Shown here: positions 36,859 through 45,066 of the stretch, one piece after another | Numbering within the stretch: the stretch's first letter is position 1 | How the letters are laid out: every line of letters starts with the position of its first letter | Source of the DNA: Knoellia subterranea KCTC 19937 | GTDB lineage: Bacteria > Actinomycetota > Actinomycetes > Actinomycetales > Dermatophilaceae | Direction of reading: 5' to 3' | DNA: 64,000 bases | Assembly: GCF_000768685.1 (NCBI RefSeq) | Contig: NZ_AVPK01000004.1 | Location: 1-64,000, forward strand | Notes under the pieces: model-generated | Database searches by the model: none | What the model saw: only the letters and a program-made list of their open reading frames with translations | What the model was told of the DNA's origin: nothing | Made by a program: the position numbers and the translations under genes

Positions 36859-37800
36859 ATGCAGCCGATGCTCGCGTCCGTCGCCGACGGCGTCCCTCGC
36901 GGCGACGACTGGGTGCACGAGGTGAAGTGGGACGGCATGCGCGTCCTCGCCGACGTCCACGACGGTCGGCTCCAACTCCTCAGCCGCACCGGCCGTGACG
37001 TGTCGGTGAGCTTCCCCGAGCTCGCCGGACTCGCGACCACCTATGACGACCTGCTTCTCGACGGCGAAGTCGTCGCTCTGGACCGCGGCATCCCGTCGTT
37101 CTCCGCGCTCGCCGAACGGATGCACGTGTCCTCGCCGCGCAAGGCCGCGACCCTCGCGACGCAGCGCCCGGTGACGTTCATGGCCTTCGACCTGCTCCGC
37201 CTCTTCGGCCAGGACCTCACGAGCCAGCCCTGGTCGGCCCGCCGTGAGCTCCTCGAGCGCCTCGACCTCAGCTCCAGCGCCTGGCAGGTCCCGCCCGTCT
37301 ATGACGACGGCGAGGGTCTCTTCGAGGCAACCCGCGACCAGGGACTCGAGGGCATCGTGAGCAAGCGCCGCGCCTCGCCCTACGCCCCCGGCCGACGCTC
37401 ACCGGACTGGCGCAAGTCCCCGCACCGCGCAACCCTCTCGGTCGTCATCGGTGGCTGGCGCCCCGAGACCGGGACGACGAACCGCCTGGGCGCCGTTCTC
37501 GTCGGCACTCCCGACGGAGCCGGGGGATGGGAGTATGCCGGCCGCGTCGGTGCCGGACTCGCCGGCACCGCGGGTGCCCGGCTGGGGAAACTGCTGGAAC
37601 CGTTGTCCCGCAACGCATCTCCGTTCACGAACGAGGTGCCACGCGAGGATGCTGTCGGTGCGACCTGGACGGAGCCGCGCCTCGTCGTGGAGGTGCAATC
37701 GCTGGGACGTGGGTCGACCGGCAAACTGCGGCAGCCGGCATACCTCGGCATTCGCACCGACCTCACTCCCGCCGACCTGCACGAGGTGACCGATGCCTGA
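36859..37800 (+). CDS. ATP-dependent DNA ligase (LigD ligase module as a separate protein)
   Basis: Seals DNA ends. The 313-residue protein has the nucleotidyl-transfer Lys23 in VHEVKWDGMR (motif I), a LDGEVVALD motif, the LFGQDL region, EGIVSKR (motif IV) and WRKSP (motif V), followed by an OB-fold. It is the size of a LigD ligase domain rather than a full LigD. The next gene, the polymerase module, overlaps by eight bases. The length and domains suggest a split LigD working with Ku. Confidence 0.92.
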   Translation: MQPMLASVADGVPRGDDWVHEVKWDGMRVLADVHDGRLQLLSRTGRDVSVSFPELAGLATTYDDLLLDGEVVALDRGIPSFSALAERMHVSSPRKAATLATQRPVTFMAFDLLRLFGQDLTSQPWSARRELLERLDLSSSAWQVPPVYDDGEGLFEATRDQGLEGIVSKRRASPYAPGRRSPDWRKSPHRATLSVVIGGWRPETGTTNRLGAVLVGTPDGAGGWEYAGRVGAGLAGTAGARLGKLLEPLSRNASPFTNEVPREDAVGATWTEPRLVVEVQSLGRGSTGKLRQPAYLGIRTDLTPADLHEVTDA

Positions 37801-38674
37801 GAAGTTCGTCCCGGAGATCACGCGAGTCGACGTCGGCGGGCGGACGATGAAGCTGTCGAGCCTGTCCAAGATCATGTATCCGGCGACCGAGACGACCAAG
37901 GGTGAGGTCCTCAACTACTTCGTCCGGGTCGCGCCAATTCTGTTGCGGCACATCGCTGCTCGACCCGTGACGCGAGTGCGATGGCCGCACGGGGTCGCGG
38001 ACCAGAGCTTCTTCGAGAAGAACCTGCCCAGTGGGGCGCCGAGCTGGTTGCCCCGGGTGAAGGTCGACGACGTGACCTATCCGCTCGTCGAGGAGGTCGA
38101 CCAGCTCGTCTACCTCATCAACCTCAACTCGCTCGAGATCCACGTGCCCCAGTGGACCGTCACCGACGACGGAGAGCGGGAGAACCCGAACCGGCTCGTC
38201 ATCGACCTCGACCCCGGCAGCCCGGCCGGCCTCAAGGAGTGCGCCCAAGTCGCGTTGGTGCTGCGCGAGCGGCTCGACGCCCTCGGGCTCGAACTCTTCC
38301 CCGTGACCAGTGGCTCCAAGGGCATGCAGCTCTACGCGAGCCTCGGTGGCGACCTCACGAGCGATCAGGTGCGTGACCTCGCGCAGCAGCTCGCGCAGGA
38401 GATGACGAAGAAGCACCCGGACCTCGTCCTGTGGAAGATGACCAAGTCACTGCGGCCGGGCAAGATCTTCCTCGACTGGAGCCAGAACGTCGCGGCCAAG
38501 ACGACGATCAGCCCCTATTCGCTGCGGGGCAAGGAGCTGCCCTGCGTCGCGGCGCCCCGCACGTGGGACGAGGTCGAGCGGGGTGCCGAGGGAGAGACGT
38601 TCGAGCAGGTGCTGTTCGACGACATGCTCGAGCGGCTCGACACCCATGGGGACTTGCTCGCCGACCTTCTCTGA
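37793..38674 (+). CDS. LigD polymerase module (archaeo-eukaryotic primase family)
   Basis: A 293-residue protein that fills gaps during end joining. The metal-binding motif is LVIDLDPGS (Asp138, Asp140); other family landmarks are PVTRVRWPHGV, HVPQWTV, SGSKGMQLYA and KIFLDWSQN (third Asp). No nuclease or ligase domain is present. It overlaps the ligase gene, and Ku lies close by. The phosphoesterase (3'-end trimming) module of LigD is not seen in this window. Confidence 0.93.
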   Translation: MPEKFVPEITRVDVGGRTMKLSSLSKIMYPATETTKGEVLNYFVRVAPILLRHIAARPVTRVRWPHGVADQSFFEKNLPSGAPSWLPRVKVDDVTYPLVEEVDQLVYLINLNSLEIHVPQWTVTDDGERENPNRLVIDLDPGSPAGLKECAQVALVLRERLDALGLELFPVTSGSKGMQLYASLGGDLTSDQVRDLAQQLAQEMTKKHPDLVLWKMTKSLRPGKIFLDWSQNVAAKTTISPYSLRGKELPCVAAPRTWDEVERGAEGETFEQVLFDDMLERLDTHGDLLADLL

Positions 38675-38702
38675 AGCCTGCTCCGAACCTGCGCCGGACG
38701 GG

Positions 38703-38745
38703 CTTCGGCGTCGTGCGGCGGAGAACCCGCAGCACGACGCCGAAG
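38703..38745. terminator. convergent hairpin between the LigD polymerase and anti-sigma genes
   Basis: CTTCGGCGTCGTGC (38703-38716) and its perfect inverse (38732-38745) form a 14-base stem with a 15-base loop, just past the polymerase gene stop and just before the stop of the convergent gene. Confidence 0.65.
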
Positions 38746-38763
38746 TGACAGAGGGCCGGAGCC

Positions 38764-39402
38764 TCAGCCGGCGGCTGCACTCACGGCACTCGTGAGCGTC
38801 ACGGACTGGGCGAGCTCAGTGAGTTGTGCGTTGGTGAGGCCGACCGACTTCGGAACCTGGACGGTCAGGGACACGACGTCGCCCGGGCCATCGACCGATC
38901 GCGTCACGCTGACGACGCCGGCACCGCCCTTGGTGTTGATGCCCTCGGGCATGTCCTGAGTGGACGGGAGGGCGGTGATCTTGCCGGCGAAGTCCTGGGC
39001 GCTCTGGCTCACCCCACCCGCCGCCGGCACGAGGTTCCCTGCGAACTCCGAGCTGGCGCCGGACACCCACCCCTGGGGAACCTTGGCGAAGTGGAACGGG
39101 CCGGCGGCGACGTCCGCGTCCACGAGGACCGCGGTGGTCGCACTGTCGACCGACGAGACGCTCACGCCGGCACCAGCGGGTGCGGCCTTCTCTGCCGGTC
39201 CATTGAACAGGGCGGAACCGCCCACGATGGCACCGGCCGCGAGGGTGGCCGCCGCCACGCCACCCCCTGCAGCGGCGAGGCGACGACGCAGCAGGGCGCG
39301 GCGTCCGAGGCGGATGTCGGTGGCGATGTCGTGTGCGGGCTGCGCGTCGGCGGGCGAGCCCGCTCGGCTGGCGGTGTCGAGCAGGTCGTGGAGCTGGGTC
39401 AT
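38764..39402 (-). CDS. membrane protein downstream of an ECF sigma factor (probable anti-sigma factor)
   Basis: A 212-residue protein with a cytoplasmic N terminus of about 40 residues (TQLHDLLDTASRAGS), one membrane segment (about residues 42-64) and a secreted Ala/Ser/Val-rich domain with many beta-forming stretches. It overlaps the sigma gene by four bases. The zinc-binding anti-sigma motif HxxxCxxC is absent, so the role is inferred from the position alone. Confidence 0.6.
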   Translation of the reverse strand: MTQLHDLLDTASRAGSPADAQPAHDIATDIRLGRRALLRRRLAAAGGGVAAATLAAGAIVGGSALFNGPAEKAAPAGAGVSVSSVDSATTAVLVDADVAAGPFHFAKVPQGWVSGASSEFAGNLVPAAGGVSQSAQDFAGKITALPSTQDMPEGINTKGGAGVVSVTRSVDGPGDVVSLTVQVPKSVGLTNAQLTELAQSVTLTSAVSAAAG

Positions 39403-39938
39403 GACGATGTCCCTTCGGTGGTGAGGACGGGAGAGAGTTCGGGGAGGGCGTCGCGGAGCGCGGACAGTGCCTTGTGGTTCTGCGACTTCACGGCGCCGGT
39501 CGAGATGCCGAGTGCGTGGGCCGTCTGGTCGACCGACCAGTCGAGCCAGTGCCGCAGGACCACGACAGCCCGCTGCCCCGGAGGCAGTGAGGCCAGGGCC
39601 GTGAGCACCTGTTGGCGACGGATCGGATCTCCCGGTTCGTCTCCCTCGGCGATGACTTCTGACCGCGCCGGGTCATCCGTCGACCACTCCCGCTGCCGGT
39701 GGACCCGACGGCTGTCGTCGATGAAGCCGTTGACGAGTGCCCGATGGGCGTAGCGCACCGGGTCGTCAGCGCGGGCCACGTTCGGCCAACGCACGTAGAG
39801 CCGGACGAGGACCTGCTGGACGAGGTCCTCGGCCCGCGCCACGTCGCCGGTGGTGAGGAGTCGCGCCGATCGCAGCAGACCGGGTCTGGCCTGGGTGACG
39901 AACGCCGTGAACTCCTCGTCACGAGAACTGGAACGCAT
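39399..39938 (-). CDS. ECF sigma factor (SigE family)
   Basis: A 179-residue sigma-70 family factor. Region 2 is EEFTAFVTQARPGLLRSARLLTTGD to VRYAHRALVNGFIDD, and region 4 is LASLPPGQRAVVVLRHWLDWSVDQTAHALGISTGAVKSQ, both clear. The short linker and this motif match the actinobacterial SigE-type group. The start at 39938 has GGGGAAAGG upstream. Together with the downstream membrane protein it forms a signal-transduction pair; the target promoters are unknown. Confidence 0.88.
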   Translation of the reverse strand: MRSSSRDEEFTAFVTQARPGLLRSARLLTTGDVARAEDLVQQVLVRLYVRWPNVARADDPVRYAHRALVNGFIDDSRRVHRQREWSTDDPARSEVIAEGDEPGDPIRRQQVLTALASLPPGQRAVVVLRHWLDWSVDQTAHALGISTGAVKSQNHKALSALRDALPELSPVLTTEGTSS

Positions 39939-40076
39939 GCTTGCCTTTCCCCTGATGGATTTCCCCTTGCACCCACCATGACGGATCCACCCGCCGAAGG
40001 GGTTGCCTCGGCTCTCATCGCGACCCCATACGCCACTCACAGCCGACTCTGGGTCAGCCGCAGCAGGGTTCACGTC

Positions 40077-40334
40077 ATGGAGACGAACCAGCCACGGACC
40101 ACCGCCCGCCCGCTCCGCGTCCTCGGAGCCCTCACCTCTGCAGCCGCCGTGGCCGTCATCGGCACCGGCCTCCTCACCCCGGCCGCCGCCCAGGCCGCTG
40201 GCGTCGCCGCCGGTCACCGGGTTCCGGCCCCGCACGCATCACCGCTGGCCGACCCGGCCGCCATCACGACGACGACCGCAGGCGGCACGGTCGTGACCTA
40301 TCGCCTGCGCGGGACTCAGCTCGAACGGATCTGA
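40077..40334 (+). CDS. small secreted protein
   Basis: An 85-residue product with a signal peptide (LRVLGALTSAAAVAVIGTG, cut near AQA-AG) and a short beta-rich mature part (PHASPLADPAAITTTTAG, then VVTYRLRG). There is no good ribosome-binding site. It is divergent from the ECF sigma gene and might be one of its targets, but no promoter evidence is seen. The end overlaps the next convergent gene by 19 bases. Confidence 0.45.
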   Translation: METNQPRTTARPLRVLGALTSAAAVAVIGTGLLTPAAAQAAGVAAGHRVPAPHASPLADPAAITTTTAGGTVVTYRLRGTQLERI

Positions 40335-40747
40335 CCCGGGCCGAGCGAGTTGGATGTGCCATGCGAGGCGGGGCGAGCCGCGCAGCCGATCGCCGCGCCG
40401 ACGATTGCCGGCACGAACGACATCCCCGCGAGCATCGCCCAGAGCACGAACATCTCGCTCGTCCCGGACCAGTCCGGCGCTGCCCGATTCACGCCCCACA
40501 GCACCAGGGTGATGACCACCGGCACGGCCACCGCCACGGCGGCCCAGCGCACCCCGAGCCGGCCGAGTCCACGGCGTTCACGCAGGCCGTCGACGAGCGC
40601 CCAGACGAACGAGCCCACGACGAGCACGCCGAAGACGATGAGGCCAGCGCCGATGTTGGCGTCCGCGCCACCTCCGGCCAGGACGAGCGCGACGTGACCG
40701 AGCACGGCGACCACCGAGATGCCGATCGTTCTCACGATGATGTCCAT
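40316..40747 (-). CDS. small membrane protein of unknown function
   Basis: A 143-residue protein with four hydrophobic segments (residues about 5-25, 31-52, 65-85 and 95-120). The ribosome-binding site GGAGGAG supports the start at 40747. The family is not recognised. It follows the FhuF-like gene on the same strand after 48 bases, so the two may share a transcript. Confidence 0.6.
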   Translation of the reverse strand: MDIIVRTIGISVVAVLGHVALVLAGGGADANIGAGLIVFGVLVVGSFVWALVDGLRERRGLGRLGVRWAAVAVAVPVVITLVLWGVNRAAPDWSGTSEMFVLWAMLAGMSFVPAIVGAAIGCAARPASHGTSNSLGPGQIRSS

Positions 40748-40795
40748 GTGTCCACGCTCCTCCGTTCGTGCTGGGGCTGCCATGAGGGCGGCTAC

Positions 40796-41398
40796 TCAGG
40801 TGTGCCGCGCCAGTCGGGGGCAGCCGCCGCACTCGTGGCATCCGGGCAGCGCGAAGAGGAAGCAGCACGAGGTCCGCTCGACGACCGGGCCCCACCCATC
40901 GCCGGTAGCCGCTCTCGCCTCCCGAGCCGCGAGTTCCCACATGTCGTCGACCATTCCGAACCGTTGCCGGCTCGACATCTTGACGGCACTCTCGTAGCGC
41001 TCGGCGATCTGGCGCCCCAATTGCCGGTATGCCGTTCGCGCGGCGTCCAGACGAATCTCCCGATCCGTCCCGGCCGGCTCCACCGACGTGAATCCGAGCC
41101 GTTCGGGATAGAGGCCATCGGCGAGGTCGCAGGAGAGTGGCGAATCGTCCAGGGGCCCGAGGTGGGCCACCCATGGACCCGTCGCGGCAGCAAATGCGGC
41201 CACCTGCGCGGGAATGCTGAGAAGGTGCTGGAGAACAAAAGTTGCGCCGACCTGGGGAGGCGCGGGAACGGCATACAGTCTCGTATTCAACAATGTGAGG
41301 TCTGCACCCCATTGACGCGAATAGGTAAATGCGCTGGTCAGCGACCTGCTGAGCGATTCACCCCCGACGAATTCGAGATATCCGTGGTGCCGTGACAT
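40796..41398 (-). CDS. FhuF-like (2Fe-2S) siderophore-reductase family protein
   Basis: A 200-residue protein whose C terminus carries a cysteine cluster SCCFLFALPGCHECGGCPR like the [2Fe-2S] site of FhuF-type ferric siderophore reductases. The middle region (residues 80-160) is less conserved. No siderophore genes lie nearby. Ferric reductase activity is a family inference; the actual substrate is unknown. Confidence 0.75.
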   Translation of the reverse strand: MSRHHGYLEFVGGESLSRSLTSAFTYSRQWGADLTLLNTRLYAVPAPPQVGATFVLQHLLSIPAQVAAFAAATGPWVAHLGPLDDSPLSCDLADGLYPERLGFTSVEPAGTDREIRLDAARTAYRQLGRQIAERYESAVKMSSRQRFGMVDDMWELAAREARAATGDGWGPVVERTSCCFLFALPGCHECGGCPRLARHT

Positions 41399-41454
41399 GA
41401 GTGAGGCGACGACACCCGGGTCGGGTGCCGTCGCCTCACGAGGATCGTGCCAGG

Positions 41455-41784
41455 TCAGCTGTTGGCCTTGTCATAGGCGTCCTGGATCGCGGCCGGAATG
41501 CGGCCCCGCTCGCTGACGTCGTGGCCGTTCTTGCGGGCCCATTCGCGGACTGCGGAGACGTCCTTGCGACGTCCCGCGGCGCTGCCGCCACGGCCGGACA
41601 CCTTGCGGCCGCCCGAGCGACGGGCGTGGCCGACCCACGGCGCGAACGCGTCGCGCAATTTGGCGGCGTTGGCCTCGTTGAGGTCGATCTCGTAGGTCAC
41701 ACCGTCGAGGGCAAACGTCACGGTCTCGTCTGCGTCGCTGTTGTCGAGGTCGTCGACGAGCAGCACCTGAACTCGCTGTGCCAT
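41455..41784 (-). CDS. lsr2: nucleoid-associated protein Lsr2
   Basis: A xenogeneic silencer that binds AT-rich DNA. The 109-residue protein has an N-terminal dimerisation domain ([30 protein letters not shown]) and a C-terminal DNA-binding domain with the AT-hook-like RGR at residues 93-95 ([12 protein letters not shown]). It follows the 56-residue membrane protein gene and lysS on the same strand. Confidence 0.96.
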   Translation of the reverse strand: MAQRVQVLLVDDLDNSDADETVTFALDGVTYEIDLNEANAAKLRDAFAPWVGHARRSGGRKVSGRGGSAAGRRKDVSAVREWARKNGHDVSERGRIPAAIQDAYDKANS

Positions 41785-41827
41785 CTGGAATTCCCTTCAC
41801 CACATCGAATATGTCGATGCGAGATTA

Positions 41828-41998
41828 TCAGCGGGAATTGTCCTTCGGGGTTTTGTCGCTCTCCTTTTCCCATTGGCTCTGGGCGAGGCGCTCGCGGCGA
41901 TCACCCTCGAGGATGGTCTTCATGAGGAAGTAGAAGAGGATCGCGACGATGATCGTCGGAAGGATGGCGGCCAGATAGGGCCAGATGGTGTCCCACAT
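41828..41998 (-). CDS. 56-residue membrane protein between lysS and lsr2
   Basis: A short gene with ATG at 41998, two bases after the lysS stop. The product starts WDTIWPYLAAILPTIIV, a single membrane span (residues 4-26), and ends in a charged tail (GDRRERLAQSQWEKE). Its position between lysS and lsr2 and the tight junction support it as a real gene; the function is unknown. The TGA is at 41828-41830. Confidence 0.75.
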   Translation of the reverse strand: MWDTIWPYLAAILPTIIVAILFYFLMKTILEGDRRERLAQSQWEKESDKTPKDNSR

Positions 41999-42000
41999 GG

Positions 42001-43503
42001 TCAGGCCTCCGGCTTGAGGTGGGGGAAGAGAATTGTCTCGCGGATATTCGCGCCGGTGAAGAGCATGACGAGCCGGTCGACGCCGAGGCCGAGGCCACCC
42101 ATCGGGGGCGCGCCGTATTCGAGCGCGCGCAGGAAGTCCTCATCGAGCTGCATCGCCTCGGGGTCGCCACCGGCCGCCTTGATCGACTGGTCGGTGAGGA
42201 CCTGCCGCTGGATCTCGGGGTCGATGAGCTCGGAGAAGCCGGTGCCGCGCTCGACGCCGTCGATGATGAGGTCCCAGGCCTCGATGAGGCCGGGCTCGCT
42301 GCGGTGCGGACGAGCGAGCGGCTGGGCGCTCGCGGGGTAGTCGCACAGGAACGTCGGCTGGATGAGGGTCGGCTCGACGAGTTCGCCGAGGAGCTCGAGG
42401 AAGACCTTGTCGCGGTCCCACGCCGGGTCGATCGCGACGTCGTGCTTGGCGGCCAGGACGCGCAGTGTGTCGACGTCGGTGTCGATCGTGACGGTCTCGC
42501 CGACGACCTCACTCACGGCCTGGTGCACCGGCAGCCAACGCCACTCGCCGTCGAGGTCGATCGTGCCGCTCTCGGTCTGGATCTGGCGGCTGCCGAACGC
42601 GTCGGCGGCGGCGAGGTAGAGGTCGCGGATCAGCCCGGCGATCGTCGTCTGGTCGCCCCACGCCTGATAGGCCTCGAGCATCGTGAACTCGGGGGAGTGG
42701 GTCGCATCGACGCCTTCGTTGCGGAAGATGCGGCCCATCTCATAGACGCGGTCGACACCACCGACGATTGCCTTCTTGAGGTTGAGCTCGAGGGCGATGC
42801 GCAGGGTCATGTCCTGACCGAACGCGTTGAGGTGCGTCCGGAACGGGCGCGCCGCGGCACCACCGTGGATGAGCTGGAGGATCGGCGTCTCGACCTCGAG
42901 GTAGCCCTGACGCTCCAGCTCGTGACGCATCGCGCTGAGGATGTGCGCCTTGGTGCGGACCATGTCGCGTGCCTCCTGGCGCACGATGAGGTCGGCGTAG
43001 CGCTGACGCACGCGGCTCTCCTCGGACAGCTCCTTGTGCAGGACCGGCATGGGTCGCAGAGCCTTGGACGCCATGGTCCAGCCGGTCGCCATGACGGAGA
43101 GCTCGCCGCGGCGGCTGCTGATGACGCGGCCCGTGACGGAGACGTGGTCGCCGAGGTCGACGTCGGACTTCCACGCGGCGAGGCTGTCCTCGCCCACCTC
43201 GGCGAGGCTGAGCATCACCTGGAGGCGGGTGCCGATGCCCTCCTGGAGGGTCGCGAACGCGAGCTTGCCGGTGTTGCGGATGAAGACGACTCGGCCCGCG
43301 ACCGAGACGACGTCGTCGGTCTCCTGCCCGGTCTCCAGGTGGGCCCAGCTGGTGCGCACCTGGGCGAGGCTGTGGGTCCGGTCGACCGACACGGGGTATG
43401 CCGCCGTGCCCGACTCGAGCAGTCGGGTGCGCTTCTCGCGGCGGATCCGCTGCTGCTCGGACAGGTCGATCTCGGGTGCGGAGGGCTGGTCACTCACACG
43501 CAC
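42001..43503 (-). CDS. lysS: lysyl-tRNA synthetase, class II
   Basis: A 500-residue class II enzyme with the OB-fold anticodon-binding domain (residues 60-170) and a catalytic core. Motif 2 is RVYEMGRIFRNEGVDATHSPEFTMLE, and motif 3 is GAPPMGGLGLGVDRLVMLF. It has the KAHILSAMRHELERQG motif 1 region. The start codon is GTG, with no clear ribosome-binding site. It heads a group with the small membrane protein and lsr2 genes. Confidence 0.96.
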   Translation of the reverse strand: MRVSDQPSAPEIDLSEQQRIRREKRTRLLESGTAAYPVSVDRTHSLAQVRTSWAHLETGQETDDVVSVAGRVVFIRNTGKLAFATLQEGIGTRLQVMLSLAEVGEDSLAAWKSDVDLGDHVSVTGRVISSRRGELSVMATGWTMASKALRPMPVLHKELSEESRVRQRYADLIVRQEARDMVRTKAHILSAMRHELERQGYLEVETPILQLIHGGAAARPFRTHLNAFGQDMTLRIALELNLKKAIVGGVDRVYEMGRIFRNEGVDATHSPEFTMLEAYQAWGDQTTIAGLIRDLYLAAADAFGSRQIQTESGTIDLDGEWRWLPVHQAVSEVVGETVTIDTDVDTLRVLAAKHDVAIDPAWDRDKVFLELLGELVEPTLIQPTFLCDYPASAQPLARPHRSEPGLIEAWDLIIDGVERGTGFSELIDPEIQRQVLTDQSIKAAGGDPEAMQLDEDFLRALEYGAPPMGGLGLGVDRLVMLFTGANIRETILFPHLKPEA

Positions 43504-43572
43504 AAGGGTACGAGGCGGGGCTGGGTGTTCCGAACTCGCGGGCTGTGAGTCCGCTGACCCTGCCGTTGTTGG

Positions 43573-44097
43573 TCAATTGGGGTTGGCGCGGCGGATGGTC
43601 ACGGTCGGTGGGGTGGCGAGGCTCTGGCCCACGACGCAGTAGCGCTCGGTGCTGCGCGCGAGGCGCTCGAGGTCGGCGTCGGATGCGTCGGTCTCGAGGG
43701 TGGCCGTGATGCTGAGCCCGGTGACGCCAACGGGAACCTCGCGGTCGATGCCGAGGGTGCCTCGGGCGTCGAACTCGCCGTCCGCCCGCAGGTCGGCGCG
43801 GGTGATGGACAGGCCCATGGCCGTGGCGACGGAGCGCATGGTCACGCCGGCGCAGGCGATGAGGGCCTCGAGCAGCATGTCGCCGGAGCAGGCATCGTCG
43901 CCGTCACCACCGGTGGCCGGGTGCAGTCCGGCGCGGGTCCGTCCCGACCAGACGTCGACGTTGGTCGTGATGCCGTGGTCGCGCCAGTCGGCCCGGGCCG
44001 AGATAGGGGTGTGCGCCTCGTGCGGGTCCTCGCGGTAGAGCTCCTTGAGGGGTGCCTGGAGGGCGCGCAGGCCGGCGGCGTCGATCGGTGCATCCAT
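43573..44097 (-). CDS. OsmC family protein
   Basis: A 174-residue OsmC/Ohr-fold protein (thiol peroxidase family) with the conserved helix around CSGDMLLEALIACAGVTMR, which carries two cysteines, and a second region RYCVVGQSLATPPTV with one. Family members reduce organic peroxides. The start at 44097 matches the family's N terminus; a longer frame to 44217 runs through the gntR terminator hairpin. Confidence 0.85.
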   Translation of the reverse strand: MDAPIDAAGLRALQAPLKELYREDPHEAHTPISARADWRDHGITTNVDVWSGRTRAGLHPATGGDGDDACSGDMLLEALIACAGVTMRSVATAMGLSITRADLRADGEFDARGTLGIDREVPVGVTGLSITATLETDASDADLERLARSTERYCVVGQSLATPPTVTIRRANPN

Positions 44098-44160
44098 GCG
44101 CACAGTCTCGCCCACGCGTGCACCGACTGATGGTGTGTTGGCATCGGCCGCACCCTTCGA

Positions 44161-44229
44161 CTTCTTGCGCTGTTGGGACACGGGCAGCAGCGCGTAACGC
44201 CGAGCCCCGTGTCCCAACAGCGCAAGAAG
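44161..44229 (-). terminator. gntR terminator, 24-base stem
   Basis: Arms 44161-44184 (CTTCTTGCGCTGTTGGGACA and on) and 44206-44229 pair perfectly around a 21-base loop, eight bases beyond the gntR stop. It separates gntR from the osmC-like gene on the same strand. Confidence 0.8.
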
Positions 44230-44237
44230 TGGGCTGT

Positions 44238-44978
44238 TCAGCGTTCGTCGACCATGAGGTCGATCGTGTAGTCCTCCGCGCGATAGGAGTGGTCACCGAA
44301 CTCCACAGGTGCGCCCGCCCCGTCGAACGCGCTGCGGGTCATCGTCAGGACCGGCTGCGTCCCGCGGATGCGCAGGTGCTTGCGCTCGACCGGCGTCGGC
44401 ATGCGCGCGGCGATCGACTGGTGCGCCACGACGGCGTGCACTCCACGTGCGCGCAGCGCGGCATAGAGACCGGTCGCCTCGAGCTCGTCCCGCGAGATGT
44501 CCCCGTATGCCGGCGGCAGCCAGTTCCGCATGACCGCGAGCGGAGCGTCCGCAGCCAGTCTCAGACGGACGATCGCGAGGAGCGGGGTGTCCGGGGGGAG
44601 ATCGAGTGCAGCGGCAGCATCCGACTCGGTGACGGTGTCGTGTTCGAGCAGGACGGTACGGGGCGCTCGGCCCTCGCGGGAGAGGTCGTCGAAGAGGCTG
44701 CTCAGGGCGACGCGCCGGTGGACCTTGCGGTTGGCGACGGTCGTGCCGAGACCGCGGCGCCGGACGAGGAGGCCCTTGTCGACCATCTCCTGGATGGCTC
44801 GGCGCACGGTTGGCCTCGAGAGCGAAAGCCGTTGCGAGAGAGCGACTTCGTTCTCGAACGGATCCCCTGGCTGGAGGCGTCCGTCGGTGATCGCGGCACA
44901 GAGTTGCTCGGACAGCTGGTGGTAGAGCGGGACCGGCGACGTGCGGTCGATGCTCACGTCCACGAGCTGGGCGGCCAT
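44238..44978 (-). CDS. GntR family (HutC/UTRA) regulator, probable repressor of the iol operon
   Basis: A 246-residue regulator with the GntR winged helix at residues 15-75 (PLYHQLSEQLCAAITDGRLQPG, LSLSRPTVRRAIQEMVDKGLL) and a UTRA effector domain (LLEHDTVTESDAAAALDLPP, RMPTPVERKHLRI). It is divergent from the iol operon with 88 bases between. It is probably the iol repressor released by an inositol-derived ligand. A frame extending to 45368 would overlap iolG and is not used. Confidence 0.88.
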   Translation of the reverse strand: MAAQLVDVSIDRTSPVPLYHQLSEQLCAAITDGRLQPGDPFENEVALSQRLSLSRPTVRRAIQEMVDKGLLVRRRGLGTTVANRKVHRRVALSSLFDDLSREGRAPRTVLLEHDTVTESDAAAALDLPPDTPLLAIVRLRLAADAPLAVMRNWLPPAYGDISRDELEATGLYAALRARGVHAVVAHQSIAARMPTPVERKHLRIRGTQPVLTMTRSAFDGAGAPVEFGDHSYRAEDYTIDLMVDER

Positions 44979-45000
44979 GTCGGGCACAGTAGCGAAGCTG

Positions 45001-45066
45001 TGGACAAATGACCATATGTCCTGACAAAGGTTGACACGTCGTGGGGCAGACGGAACAGTTCTCGGC
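45001..45066 (+). promoter_or_regulatory. iol operon promoter and operator candidate
   Basis: TTGACA at 45031-45036 is a perfect -35 element, followed by AACAGT (45054-45059, 17-base spacing) seven bases before the iolG ATG, so the message is probably leaderless. Upstream, GGACA (45002-45006) and TGTCC (45017-45021) form an inverted repeat with a 10-base centre. It lies between gntR and the promoter and could bind GntR. Confidence 0.65.

Noticed and set aside
39399-40235. A longer start for the ECF sigma gene
   Set aside because: The extra 99 residues are Gly/Ala-rich with no homology pattern and overlap the divergent small gene; the 39938 start has a good ribosome-binding site.
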